A DNA stretch of 64,000 bases from Massospora cicadina (GCA_022478985.1 JAKSZP010000169.1:96438-160437); one strand, 5' to 3'. Shown: positions 36,901-48,769, counted from the first letter of the stretch. The notes: generated by a model from the letters alone, not told the origin. Program-made: numbers and translations.

Positions 36901-37800
36901 TCAACATGAACAATCAAATCTTCTAATCCCTTTATAAAATATAACTTGATAGGGACTAGACCAATTAGTTCCTAATTTTTCAGTTCGCCACCCAAGCTGA
37001 GAATGATAGTACATAACGTAATACCTAATCTGATATTCAGGTAAGGCAGGCTTGCGTTGATTGCTTCTTTGAGTCTCTTTTTGAGTGGTTGTTTCAATTG
37101 ATTTCATTGCTTGAGCTTGAAGACAAATAATCTTGTCATCCAGATTCCTCATAATTAAAATCAGAATTTTCTGGAATGCTTTCCTTGAGGATTGTCTGAA
37201 CACTAGAAGGGACTGAAGGATCCCGCCCATATATGCACTTAAAAGGTGACATCTTTACTATATGACAATAGCTTATCTGGACAAGCAAACAAGGCACTAG
37301 GCAAATAAAAATTCCACAAAGTTGGGTCAGTGGATGCCATCTTCCTTAGAATCGGGACTAGGGTTCCATTAACTCATTCAATGGCCTCATTTGTAGATGG
37401 ATTATATGGGACAACAAATTGCTGAGCAGTGTTAAATAATTTGGATGACTCATTTATAAGTTGTGAAATGAAGTTAGTCACATTATATGACAAAAGGACC
37501 TTGGGAAACCCATGTTGAGAAAGGATATGCTGGTATAGGAATAGCGCTGTAGTCTCAGCTGAGGGGGTAGCGATGGAAATGGCCTCAACCCATTTAGTTA
37601 AATGGTCGACAACCATAATGATATACTGATATCCATGGAATCCCCGAGGAAAAAGACCTAGAACATCAATGCTAACCATCTCAAATGCTTTAATTGGAGG
37701 CATAACTTGATGTTGAAAAGTAGGGTTAGTAGTTCCATGGCATATACAAATAAGACATGAATCAAGAGTCTCTTGGATGAATTCAGTCATGTTGTTCCAA
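36901..37800 (-). pseudogene. integrase of GY-5
   Basis: ORF 37790-37374 reads MTEFIQETLDSCLICICHGT (end of the zinc-binding domain), VSIDVLGLFPRGFHGYQYII with MVVDHLTKWVEA (first catalytic Asp), then HGFPKVLLSYNVTNF where active copies have S-D-N-G-T-N-F, so the second catalytic Asp is lost, then FVVPYNPSTNEAIE (third acidic residue region). ORF 37230-36901 is the C-terminal part (RYYVMYYHSQLGWRTEKLGT, then NWSSPYQVIFYKGI), which resembles the domain that follows the core. The 3' LTR follows. Confidence 0.82.
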
Positions 37801-38162
37801 TAGTATTGAGTTTTCTTTAAGCTGCTATGACCGACTTGTTAATGACCTTTTATTAAAGCGTGAAATCTAGAGTTGGGATGCAAAAAGGGCAACCACCTGG
37901 TTTGATTTTCATATACAAAGCTCCAACCCGAATCATAGTATCTTTGGTGATTAATTTTTTGAAAGGTATGATCCTCTTCTGTTTATTGATCCCACAACTC
38001 AGGTCGTCCAATATGATTATATAAGCGTTCTTCTTTTTCTAGTTTCAAAGTCTGAATAGGCAATCGGGACAGCCCATCAGAACTTTGATGTTGAGCACCT
38101 GAGCAATGAACAATGAAGAAATCTTAATTTTGCAACATTAAGGCCCAACGAGCCAACCTCCC

Positions 38163-39330
38163 TTAAAGATCCTTATTGTTTTGCAACCATCTTAAAGAAG
38201 AATGGTCGGTAATAACATTAAAATGGTTACCAATTAAGAAGGGACGGAAGCGCTTGATTTCTGGAATTATAGCCAAGCACTCCCGCTCAATGACACTGTA
38301 AATCCGTTCAGCCTTTGACAACGTTTTGCTATAAAGTGACAGGATGATCATTCTTCTCTTCATCACACTGGTAAAAGATAGACCCTTAGCGATATTGCTT
38401 GCACCAGTATGTAAAAAGTAAGGCTTGTTAAATTGGGGATGAATTAGAACAGGTGCTTTGATCAAGGCAGTATGCAGAGAAATGAATGACTGTTCTTAAG
38501 CTGATCCCTACTCATGGGTACTCCTTTCTGCAGCATGTGGAATAAGGGTTCAGCCATATCAGCAAAGTTGGGTATAAATTGCTGATAATACCCAACCATG
38601 CCAAGAAAGACTTGAATATCCTGCAGAGAGGTAGGAGGAGGAGTTTGTTAAATGACTTTAATTTTTCTGAGAGTGGTTGAATCCCTTTAGCTGAGACCTG
38701 ATGTCCTAGAAAATCCATTTTTTTTTGAAAAAATGAACATTTGGAGGGTTTAAGTTCTAAGGAAGAACTCCAAATTCGTCTGGAAACTTCTTTAAGATGG
38801 TCCAAACGCTCGGTAAAAGTTTTGGAAAACATGGTAATATCATCAAGATATGCCAAAACACAAGTAAGTTTTAGATCCGTAGCATACTGTCCATATCCCT
38901 TTGGAAGGTTGCTGGGGCATTGCTTAATCCTTAAGGCATACATCTTGGTTCAAACAAACCTTCGCTTGATATAAGGGCACACTTGGAACGGTCTTCTAGT
39001 GATAACTCGATTTTCCAGTATCCACTGGCTAAGTCCATGGCCTAAAAATAGGTGGATCTAGCCAACAACTTAAGGGAATCATTAATCTGAGGTTAGGGAT
39101 AACAATCTTGTCGAGTAATAGCATTCAGTCTGCAATAATCCATAACAACTCAGTGGGAACCATCTTTCTTCTTAACTAATAACAATGGAGATGCCAAAGA
39201 CTATTGGTGGGTTTTAACAAACCAGCCTCCAACAATTGATGAAGCTCTTTAATAACCTGAGCTTCTTATACTTTAGACTTACAATAGGGCTTTGCACGAA
39301 TAGTAGGGTGATCACCAGTTTCAACAGAGT
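38163..39330 (-). pseudogene. reverse transcriptase and RNase H of GY-5
   Basis: ORF 38943-38512 holds NLPKGYGQYATDLKLTCVLA then YLDDITMFSKTFTERLDHL, with the catalytic YLDD intact (about 38850), and LELKPSKCSFFQKKMDFLGH followed by QVSAKGIQPLSEK. The N-terminal part (39330-38950) is broken. RNase H is in 38465-38163: PVLIHPQFNKPYFLHTGASN (the T-D-A-S motif is T-G-A-S here), LSKAERIYSVIERECLAIIP, and ITDHSSLRWLQNNKDL. This is the copying engine of the element, now dead through frameshifts and a changed RNase H residue. Confidence 0.85.
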
Positions 39331-39902
39331 GCATTACTCCTTTCATCTTCCCAAAATTGCTAGTATGCTTGGAAAAAATGTTGGAATATTCCTTTAATAA
39401 TTGAAGCACTTGTATCCTTGTTCCTTAGTGAGGTGTTTTCCTAAAGCTGGACCCACAGTAAGGATTTCCTGATCACTTTACAACCCAAAATCTTGTAGAC
39501 TTTCAAAGGGTTTAACATTCTAAATCCGAGATAAGGGCAGTAACTTGACATAAGCAATTGATGCTCTCGATCTACCAAACTTGACTCATTAGTAAGTAAG
39601 CCAGTAAGATGGATAATGATCCTGAGTAAGCATAATCCAATACTTTAGGACAAGACAAGAATTCTTTAGCAAATGGGTTGAAAATGCCTTGAACTTGTAA
39701 CAAATGTCTTTTGGGAATCGAAAAATGCAAAGAAGTTAACAATTACCTGTGATTTAGGCGGAATAACTAAGTTTTTGGGGGGAGAAAATAGACATCACTT
39801 CTTCGATATCAGCCAATGTAGGGGGTAATTTTACGTGAGAATCTTCAACGTAATATGAATTGAATAAAACCTTTTGGTTCCTTCTAGCAGATATAACCAA
39901 CG

Positions 39903-40386
39903 TCAGAAAGAAGCATGATCAGATAAAAGTAAGAGAATTCTATACCCCAAGAGAGACAATGATGAGTCAGGGTAATTCATAATTCCATCGAATTCTTGTA
40001 AAAATTGAGTCCCTAAAAGTAGGTCATAACTCAAAAGATTGATTACAATGGCAGGGATTGTAAAATTTAATCTCCCAATTTTCAGGGGAAGGGACAAAAA
40101 ATCTCCAATTGACTGAGTACTCTGAGGTCCAGCCGTGCCATAATCTCGAAAAGTGACAAATATCAGTAGTTAATTTGATCCACTTGGTGAATTTTGATGA
40201 AACAACATTCACAGGAGGCCCTGTATCTATGATAGCCTTGGTATTGCCTTGATTCACTTGGAAGTCAATATGGGTAATGGTGCTTCCAAACTGAGAGGAT
40301 AAAGCCAACAAGGCGGGCAAGGAATAAGAAGAATGTTCATCTTTATTAAACTTGATTGGGCTTAGATGTTCTTGATGGGCACTCAT
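39903..40386 (-). pseudogene. aspartic protease of GY-5
   Basis: The minus strand reads FQVNQGNTKAIIDTGPPVNV, including the active-site triad D-T-G (about 40235), then a frame change, then NLLSYDLLLGTQFLQEFDGI (about 40035-39980), the conserved second block. It would process Gag and Pol. The active-site residues are kept, but the frameshift near 40070 separates the two halves. Confidence 0.8.
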
Positions 40387-42413
40387 ATCATTATCAAGGT
40401 TGAAAATCTTATTTGGCTAATCTTTTTTCTTCTCATCTGCTTTCTTCTTGAAAAATGATCCTCAGTATGAAAATATTGATGACAGTAGCTACACTGAATC
40501 GCTCTAGTATTCTCAGGCATAGCATAGACTTTAGGATGACTAGGTTTAGGAGACTCATAACCTCGAGGTTTTTTGGAGAATTGAGGAGGCAGTTCCAATA
40601 AGGCCTCCTTAATGTCCAAAATATATTTTAATTTCTTTTTTACACTGATCTAATAAGTTTGCATTTGTGTTCTAGAAGAAAAATCTGACATAGCTGCTGT
40701 AATCGCATCATCCAAATTTAGCTAACCACAAGCCACTAGAGTCTGAGCTTCCCAATAGAACCAATGAGCAAAGTCTTTGATAGATTCGTTTTGATGGGGC
40801 TTTATACCCATAAAAGCCTGTTTTTAGGAGGATAAAGTTTGCTCACTCCCAAATTCTTTGATTAGAGCTCCCTTCACCTGAGACCAGATTGAACAAGTCA
40901 TCAAGTGAGGTACCATGATATACTGAGACAAACAAGTAAGTCAATTTGGCAAATAATTCATCTTTGGTGATCCGTAGCCTCACTTAGCGCCTTATCATAA
41001 ATATAGAGGAAGGAAATAATACTGCTTTCCCCAGGGAGTACTTGTCTTTGAATACCAGTTTGAAACTCATGGGGCATTAGAAGTCAAAAAATGTACTCCA
41101 GGTGATTCAGATTGGGTAGAAACATACAAATTGAAGTCCGATGCTTGAGAAGAAAATTGAGGATAAAGACCAGCAGCTTCAGTACGAATTTCACTAATCC
41201 AACGGTTCAGCTCAGCAAGCCCCACTTCCTCATCTAATTGGTGAGATAGCTCAATGATCTGTTCCTGTTGGGCATTATACTTTAGTTCCAGCGTCTCAAT
41301 CCTCGCCTGGAGCATTTCGCCTTTAGATTCACAAGCATGGAGCAGGATATCGGTGTCCTTTGCCCATTTAACCAAATTGACCAATTCATTAGATAAAGAC
41401 TGTAGTGACAAGATGGGATTGGTTGGTACCCCATTGAGGGTTAAGTTACATTCCTTGGCAAACTTATAGAATTGTTCACGTAAGTGATCTATCATACTTA
41501 AGAGAGAGTCAATTTGTTGAAGGGATCTGGAATGCCCATCAGCACCAGGAGGCCCCTGAGGTCTTTCCACGCCTGGCAGTCCCCAAGGCCCTACATTCCC
41601 AGGAGGTCCTCGAGGTCCATTAGCACCAGATGGTCCACGTGGTCCTTCAACCCCTGAGGGACCCATAGATCCTGAGGCTTTCTCTACTTCATTGACCCAG
41701 AATTCAATCCCTGAGTACAGCTGTTCCAATTGAATCAAATGGGTTCTAACTTCCACCTCCATTGATTGATTGCACTCAGAGAGTTGGGAAAGACCCTTTC
41801 TCCATTCTCTCTGAATCTCCTGAACTCGCTTTGTGAACTGATCATCAACAAATCTAGACATCCCAATATTGAGCTGAATAAGCTGTTGATGAATTAGATT
41901 GAGAAAGGTCCGATTACTAATAATGGCCTCACAATTATCTCAGCAAAATTTGGAGGCAGATTTGAAAGATTTGGAATAATGATTATTCAAGGATTGGAGT
42001 CCTTCTAGTAAATTGAACATCCCTTGATAGTGAATTCCCACTTTGGGTAATATCTGGAATAAGGTTGGGGGAACAAGCTGGTGCAAGTATTGCTCAGGGC
42101 CAATTCCAGGCATTTAGGAGGATTGCAACACTTCCTGCAATAAAGAGGGTACAGCATTAGATCGAGATTGGGTAGCACAGGTTCCAGGGAATAAAGCACC
42201 TTCAATCAGTTGATTAATAATATGTTGTAAAACCTCAGGTGGTGTTTGAAAAATCTGAGGTAAAGCTTTAGCTAGGACCATAAAATCCAAGTTGGCATGA
42301 AATTTCAACGTGGAGGGTAATCTTGGAAGTTGGGTTTCTAATAAACAAACCCATTATAATATGCAGCCTTGCTCATGGGCATGAGATTCTTCAGGCAAAA
42401 ATTGAGAATCCAT
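40383..42413 (-). pseudogene. Gag of GY-5 with a collagen-like segment
   Basis: ATG at 42413 (MDSQFLPEESHAHEQG), about 60 nt from the LTR. The N-terminal domain spans 42413-41870. ORF 41861-41067 has a coiled-coil-like helix, then about 14 Gly-X-Y triplets (41670-41535: GPSGVEGPRGPSGANGPRGP and on), interrupted once by Arg, then another helical region (LETLELKYNAQQEQIIELSH). A capsid block (GIKPHQNESIKDFAHWFYWE) lies near 40800-40750 and a zinc knuckle CSYCHQYFH at about 40490, whose fourth ligand is lost. A collagen-like run is unusual in Gag. Stops in the capsid part break it. Confidence 0.8.
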
Positions 42414-42471
42414 GGTATTTATTGATGTTTTCACTGGTGTGTAACTCAGAGTGCCCCTGTAGTAAGCACCA

Positions 42472-42811
42472 CTAAGGAAGTTTTGAATTACACTTCCAAT
42501 GGACAAGTTTTCTCTTAAAATTACACTGAGTGGATTCTCCAAAAGGTAACAAAATTGAGCGAAAATACAGTTTATAATTTGACCTAAATTTTATTATCAA
42601 AAAGAGGGGATATTTATAGGCTTTGTAATGGCTCATAATATATCAGAGTGAGTTAATTTCTGTGCGATAGAATCTTCAATCAACTGATTGGGATGAGTTT
42701 GATCATTAACTTTTAATAGATTGAGATATATTTCTCTCTCCTTTCAATGATATCAGGGGAATTATTAAAGTGGGATTTTCAGAGATATGTGAATTTGGTA
42801 AAATCCTGAAA
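42472..42811 (-). repeat. 5' LTR of GY-5
   Basis: 340 bp, collinear with 36482-36821. The first base of TG is mutated (TTTCAGGATTTTACC). It is followed on the minus strand directly by the primer site TGGTGCTTACTACAGGGGC at 42471-42453. Confidence 0.9.
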
Positions 42812-43906
42812 GCCACGTTCAGATAAAACTTTACCTGATCTGAAGCAATGTAAGTATCAGGTGCCTCATGATCTGTTACACAGGTCGTTACATCCCACCT
42901 TGGGACTTAGCCCACCATTTTGCAGACTCATAGGTGGTACTTTGGAGCCCTTTGGTGCTCCCTCAGAGCAACCTGCATTTCAGCCTCCTGGTTGAATATG
43001 TGAATCTTTTCCCATATGCAAGTGCGGCTATCATCAAGATGGCCAAAGCAGTTTTCAAACCTGCTAATATATCGACTTTCGCCCTTTTAAGGGCTATTTT
43101 GACCTCACATTTTGATCCAAGGATGATGCGGTGGCAGCATCTAAGCTGCCAATTATTTATGAAAATATACCGATTCCCACTATTGCACACAGCTCCCAGA
43201 TCAGGCCGCTTTGGTGGTCCAGTTTGCCAGGTTGCCATCATTTTTTTCCCAAACACCTTCACATGAACTTATGGAGGGTTTGGCCATTTATGGTGTAAAC
43301 ACCATCTTATAGTTTGTGGTTACAATGGGGCAGTTCAGTTGGCAGGGCCTTGCACCTTTGTGATGATCCCCTTTCCATCGTGACACATACCTTATGATCC
43401 CCCTGAATGGTGATCAGATCCACGCATGCTCACCCTTTTTGGGTGCGTGTTGAGAATGGCAAAGCTATGTGACCCTTATGCTTTAAATTGGATCAATCAA
43501 AGTGCAAGTGCCCTGCGACTTCCTCCTCTGCCACTCCTCCTGGTGTCAGGCTGGTTGGTTCCTCGCCCAAATTTTTCAAGTGGGGCTTGATCTTCCCACC
43601 CCTACCTCAGCTAAATTTTGGCACTGCTAATAAAGTAGCAGCCAATCAAAATTTAAATTTTAAAAAAATTTGTCTGAACTACGAATCCTGAGCCAATGGC
43701 TGAGACATTTTTGGCTGCGCTGCCATGGTCAACTGTTCACAGCCAATCAGGATCTGCCACTGTACCAGCTCAGTGGCTGGCCCAGCATTAGCCAATTTAA
43801 ATCCATTTGAAGCGCTTAAGTGTATTGATGAAACAGATTTCCCTTACAATGTTAATCCTACTTTTGCTTTGGAGGAATATTTTTAAATCCTCTCAATTCA
43901 TTCCTG

Positions 43907-45799
43907 ATTTATTTGAGGTACGCCAACCAGGGGATGGACATTACCGATCACAACACTCAAAACAACAAAACAAACCACTAACCAGGTGGGAAGCAGAAAC
44001 TGCTTAACCCACCATGGCAGAGGGTGAGGAGGGGTCGGGGGGTTAGTTTTCAGAAAGACCCACCTCTATCAAGGGGTGTTGGTTACAGTACCAGATCAGA
44101 GCAGAGAGCCATGGCGTTGAGGCATCTGCATAGTGGGGGCTGAGGTCAACGTAGTAGGAGTTTTCCACTTCTGCATCAAGATAATGATGGGAAAGTGTTT
44201 CAACAAAAGCTGCGAGGAGAACTTCAGCTTCTTTGCGGGCTTCAGGAAGTTGAATGAAAAGGGAGATACTGTGGCGGGTGATTTTGGCTGAGGGGTTGAA
44301 TGAAGCAAGCGTTGCAACATTCATAACAGCGATTTCAGCATCATTGAATAGTTTTGAGATGTCACTGCAGGGAGATTCAGTGAAGTCGGGGGGGAAGAAG
44401 ATGGTGGGCAGGCCATGCTGGAGCTGAGCCACTGACTTGGCCACCGCAGTGCATAGTTTTGGGCAATGAGGAGAGGCCACCACAGTTAAGGCGAGCTGGT
44501 GATTACTTTGGAAGGCGGCTGTATTGGGCAGAGGAGCGAAATGGCGAGGGGTAGGGGTTTCATCAAAGTCAGGAAGAAAAAGTCAACCCGACCATAATCG
44601 CCTTGGCAGAGAGGTTGACCTGTATGCTTAATAATGAGGACATTACCTGATTCGTCATTTTCAGCCAATAGATCCCATGGATTTTGGTTCACTGGAGTAG
44701 TGGCGTTTAAATTTGAGTGGGTAGGATTGGGCGAATGGGCAGCTGCTTGGGTGCGAATGTTGGTCCAAGCATTGCTCTGATTGGCTGGCGTAGATTTAGG
44801 TGAGAGAATGAGGATGGAGGTTTTGGGGGGGGCTGATTTTCCATGTGGGCCCACTGAATGAGATTGGAGGGTGGGAGGGGGCAGCAAAGCGCCCCATACT
44901 GAACCTCCAGAGGGGGCTTAGAAGCTGCAGCAGCGGATTTGGCTTTAGGGCACGCTCTTTTTGCATGGTCGAGGCCAAAGCAGAGGGAACAAATCTGCCT
45001 ACCATTATTGACCTGAGCCCAAAAGAAATGATCAGGCGCTGCAGCCACACTAGCGCGGGGTGGGATTTGTTGGGCTATGGTAGGGTGGTGTGGTATGATG
45101 GTGGCTGTTGCACGAGGAGCAGCAAGGCGTTCCGCACCAGATGGAATGGCAAAGATGAGGTTGGGCTGAGTGCCATAAGCCATAAGCCCTGCGACCAACT
45201 GGTCATACAAAACCTGGGGTGGAAGGTGGGATGGGAGATTTTCAAAGGATACCACTAGCGTGGTGTCTGAAGGGAGGCGAGTACGGGTTGTGGGAATGGG
45301 GTTTTTTTTTATAAATTAGAGGAGTTTGTGCTGACGCTTCAGCATCCTCCTCAGATTGGAACCCAACGTCAAAGTAGCCCTTAAAAGGGCGGAAGTCTAT
45401 AAAGCCAGCTGGCGCAAATGCTGTAGTGGCTAGGTCAATAATTGCCTTATCAGCATATGAGAACAAACGCCCATAGTCCACTCTGAGGCAATAGCGAATA
45501 GCAGAGCGAGGGAGGGCGAGAGGATGGGGGCGAGAAGGGTGGACGCGCGCCAGGTGGAGCGCTAAGTCCCGTGGGGGAACAAAACGGTTGGAGGCAGTGG
45601 GCGGGCTGTTTGAGCCCATCTGAACGCGCTTGCCCGCAGGGCGGAAAACGCTAGGTGGGGGTGCACTGCTGCCCCACACTGGGGTGGCAGAGCCAAGGAC
45701 ATCAAAGAATAGGTTTGGGCAGATGGCTGTGGATAATTATACTTAAATTTAAAATCGCTCAAAAGTGACTTTGAGCGGTCCAAGAGAATTAAATCTTTG
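43907..45799 (-). mobile_element. O1-f: best-preserved ORF1-only element
   Basis: A 1.9-kb minus-strand insertion within O1-e, nearly identical to O1-a. The target duplication is imperfect (CAATTCATTCCTG near 43894-43906, CAATTCATATCCCTG at 45800-45814). The 5' hairpin CGCTCAAA/TTTGAGCG lies at 45756-45777. The 3' end on the minus strand reads TGTCCATCCCCTGGTTGGCG and then CCTCAAATAAATC, against TGTCCGTCCCATGGTCAGCC and CCCGCAATAAATT in LINE L1-c. That shared tail is the main evidence that the LINE enzyme moves these elements. Confidence 0.85.
44043..45640 (-). pseudogene. gag-like ORF1 protein of O1-f
   Basis: With a few frame changes this reads about 530 residues. Start near MGSNSPPTASNRFVPPRDLA (45620). 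Then LRVDYGRLFSYADKAIIDLA, FRPFKGYFDVGFQSEEDAEA (about 45395), LPPQVLYDQLVAGLMAYGTQ (about 45210), DHFFWAQVNNGRQICSLCFG then LDHAKRACP, an intact CCHC knuckle (about 45035-44950), a Pro/Ala-rich linker, and a C-terminal domain (44483-44043) ending WLSALIWYCNQHPLIEVGL. The block order and the FDVGFQSEEDAEA / LDLGFESKMAADEA match show common descent with LINE ORF1. Frame breaks near 45250, 44700 and 44490. Confidence 0.78.
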
Positions 45800-47348
45800 C
45801 AATTCATATCCCTGCCGTTTTTGTTCTAAAAAAGGTTTCTATGAATATAAAATTAATAAATGGCGGTAGAAGCAGCAGCTGCTCTTGCCAATACCCTCAT
45901 CTATCAAAATCTCCATGGGGCAATGGAACCCCATGTTGAGAGTATTCCCATCCCAAATTTCCCCCATGACTTTGATGTGGATACAAAATATGAAACTGAG
46001 GAGCTCACTTTTGGAGCGAGCTGAGCCTGCATTGATGCAGCAAAAATCTGTCTTTTTGACCCCAATTACCCCCAAACTTTCCAGCGCATCAAGATCTTTC
46101 ACTTGTGTGCCTGCTCTCATCACATTTGCTGATCATCAACTTGCTCAATACATTGAGGTGATGGACACCGCCAGCCTCATTATAGAAAGAAACCCACAAT
46201 TATAAAACCTTATGCCTCATGTTGATGATGCCCCAACCCCTATGTTGTCTGCTATAGTCCTCCAGCTAAGCAGGCACTGGACAAAAGTTTCCCAAAGCTT
46301 CCTAACCTTCTGATATGGCTTCCTATGCTGATAACTTAGGGGCTATATTAGGAATATTTTATCTTTTACACTCCCTTTATTTGGCTCATTCACAAATAAA
46401 GATGCATGGCGGCTCCCCCTTTTTGGGTTGGGCGCCACTAGTGCCAAGAAAATGACAGGCACATATCCACTAGGGGAATCTTACCACTAGTGGATATGGG
46501 AGTTAATATCTTTGATTGATAACTAATGCTTGTCAGAATCATCCTAACAAATATTAGTTAATTCGCCATGGTTAATTCGTCATCACAGGATGGCGGATTG
46601 CTTAATTTAGTCTTAGTTTCCTGATAATAAGTGAGCTATTAGGTTGCCAATTTTATATTAATAGCTTAATTTTTCATGTAAATTGATTAAAGTTAGTCAC
46701 AAATCAGTGGGAAGATTTTGTGAAGTTGTTGAAGTTCTGATGACGCTTCTAAAACAATTTCTTGTGTAATTAAAGAATAATAGAAATTATTTATTGGTAA
46801 CCTGGAGAAGGTTGCAGGGCTGGAAGGCACTGAAAGTGCCGATTCCCCTAGAAATACCCCTCATTTTCCCTCCAATAAAAATGGATTTAGCAATTATTTA
46901 TTGTTTAGAATTTTTACATTGGTTGTATAGCTTGCTCTTAGGATAATGTTTAAGGATAGTATATCATATGTTTAAAGTATTTAGATGTCAAGATCTCTTC
47001 CAGGCTCTGAGAGAAGAGAATAGGGAAGAGTTTCCTATCATAGGAAGAAGAGAGGAGGGGAGAGTTCGCTGCCATTTTAGAGATATCTTTGAAGAGAAAA
47101 AAAGCATGCATAAGTTTGTCGTTGAACTTTCTAATCAATGTGGATTTAAGAAAACTCATTTGGTAATAGTCCATATTTTATTACTACCCAAATTTGGTCA
47201 TTAATAAACATCAACGCAACTATCAAGATCTTATGTAGTAGAAGTGGGAACCAAAGCTTTTATTTCTTGTTGCAATCATTATTTGCAACTGATTCAATTC
47301 ATTACTGATAAGTTTGTTAAGCTCTGAGAGGAGATAAGTGTGCGCCCA

Positions 47349-48740
47349 ATGTCAGATAAAAATTTTACAAGCGTGGTAAAGGGCACAGGGTCGAATTTTC
47401 ACACCGTTTAAAGTTAGGAAACGCCCCAGCAACACTGGTGGCCAAGAAACGAAAACTAAGAAAATGGTGGTGAGTTATTCTCTTGAGATTTTGGCTTGGC
47501 AAGCAAAATTCAACAATACATCAAAACTCCGCATTCCCAGCCCATGTCATGAGTGGAACACAGGGTTAGAGTTTTTTGAAAATTAATTATTGAAACTTTG
47601 GGAGATGTTCTGTGGGTATGTGCACAAACACTTTTCAACTGTAATGTATGTCACACCTCATTCTAGGACTGGGAAGGTTATAATAAAGGGATTGAAACCA
47701 TGCAAGCAGCGGACAAAGCTGTGCAGGTGCGGGTGGCGGTTGATCTCCCTGATGGTCAATGGGTGGTTGAAACATAGCGCACACGTTGGACCAAATCTGA
47801 CCAAATTTTTGTCGCATTTGACTTTCTCATCACAATGGTGAGACGCGCAGTATTAGATCACTATCTCTCAGATGGACTAGAAAAACTACAGGGAATTTCT
47901 CTCTTTTGAAATACAACGCTTCATGATTATACTGGAGCTTAGCATAGGCAAAGCAATTGCAATGATCACCCCATCCACGGTCATCAAGAAAGACTTAACC
48001 CAAATTCCACATACCGCAGTTATCAATATTGATGGTCAGTACTCTTCCCGTTCTGCATTATGGTGGATAGAGCACCCACTATCTGGACATAGTGTTGTGC
48101 TTTTGGCCATAAAGCACACACATGTCTTTCCATAGAGGGCATCACTCAGCAAGAAATTCTCCCAGACACAATGAGAAACGCCAACTCCCATTACAAACCT
48201 GCCATTGAAACTGATGCCAACTTCCTGTGGGATGCAAAAGGGGTGTTATATTCAGGTTAAAACTGTGTCCCCACAAGATCGCAAAAAGACCAAAGAGGCC
48301 TAAAGAGAAGTGTCCAAGGCAGCGGCTTTTCAGCGTCTATGATCCTGCCTGCTCAGACCCTAGCTGACATTGAGTCATTCACAGCCAATGTGGCTTGGAA
48401 TTCGCCCACAAATCAAATTGGGCCCCTCAACCTATAGACCAGGTGTTTTAGTTGGATTCAACCACGCAAAGTTACTATGGACCAATTAAACCAATTCTCC
48501 CATCCCAAACCTCCCAAAGTTATTGTTGACCTCTGATGGTTCACCGCAGGAGCACCTAGATACAAAAAGTCAACCCAAATAAAAATAAAGCAAAAAAAGA
48601 TAAAAAAATCATCCAAGGTAAGGAAAACACCTTGAAGGAGCCCTATCTTTTTACTCACTACACTTGCAGAGCCTCCAAAGATCATACTGAAAAAGAGGCG
48701 GAGGAAGGGCAAGGGAGCCCTTCCCATTTCACTCAAGGTG
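47349..48740 (+). pseudogene. LINE ORF1 of L1-b (heavily broken)
   Basis: ATG at 47349 (MSDKNFTSVVKGTGSNF) corresponds to MSGSSWASKVRGAG in L1-a and L1-c. The rest follows the ORF1 layout with many stops: a segment at 47590-47841, KAIAMITPSTVIKKDLTQIP (about 47950), the knuckle region near 48080-48140 where HPLSGHSVVLLAIKHTHVFP is read in a shifted frame, and the basic C-terminus. No intact zinc knuckle remains. Confidence 0.65.
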
Positions 48741-48769
48741 CAATAGGGTCTCTTTCACAATAGGAACGT

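Larger units (their letters stand above)
36482..42811 (-). mobile_element. GY-5: near-complete Ty3/gypsy retrotransposon
   Basis: A 6,330-bp minus-strand element with two 340-bp LTRs and an exact 5-bp target duplication GCCAC (36477-36481 and 42812-42816), the size usual for Ty3/gypsy. Primer site at 42471-42453; purine run TTGAGGGGAAG before the 3' LTR. Gag, protease, reverse transcriptase, RNase H and integrase follow in gypsy order from 42413 down to about 36900. It has fewer breaks than the other gypsy copies, but each gene still carries stops or frameshifts. It lies inside O1-e. Confidence 0.93.
42934..46260 (+). pseudogene. gag-like ORF1 protein of O1-e (split and broken)
   Basis: The N-terminal part at 42934-43262 reads LLVEYVNLFPYASAAIIKMA and then HFDPRMM, the O1 core block. 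After a damaged middle containing KCKCPATSS near 43490, the reading is cut by O1-f. It resumes at ATG 45862 with MAVEAAAALANTLIYQNLHG and IPIPNFPHDFDVDTKYETEE, then LITFADHQLAQYIEVMDTAS and DDAPTPMLSAIVLQL. The last part aligns with the C-terminus of O1-f (LLAAFVETLSHHYLDAEVE, ADASTPWLSALIW). It has several frameshifts. Confidence 0.65.
35677..46451 (+). mobile_element. O1-e: ORF1-only element holding two further insertions
   Basis: A plus-strand O1 element in the GY-4 5' LTR with an exact 16-bp target duplication, ATGACAGGCACATATC at 35661-35676 and 46452-46467. Its own sequence is 35677-36481, 42817-43906 and about 45815-46451 (roughly 2.5 kb). GY-5 and O1-f fill the gaps. The protein belongs to the O1-c subfamily. 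Its 3' end (TTTGGCTCATTCACAAATAA, then GATGCATGGCGGCTCCCCC) matches O1-d. A weak hairpin (GCTTT...AAAGC, 35688-35710) lies near the 5' end. Confidence 0.8.

Noticed and set aside
41067..41861. A host collagen-like gene on the minus strand
   Set aside because: It lies between the primer site and protease of GY-5, inside matched LTRs with a 5-bp duplication, so it is part of the retrotransposon Gag.
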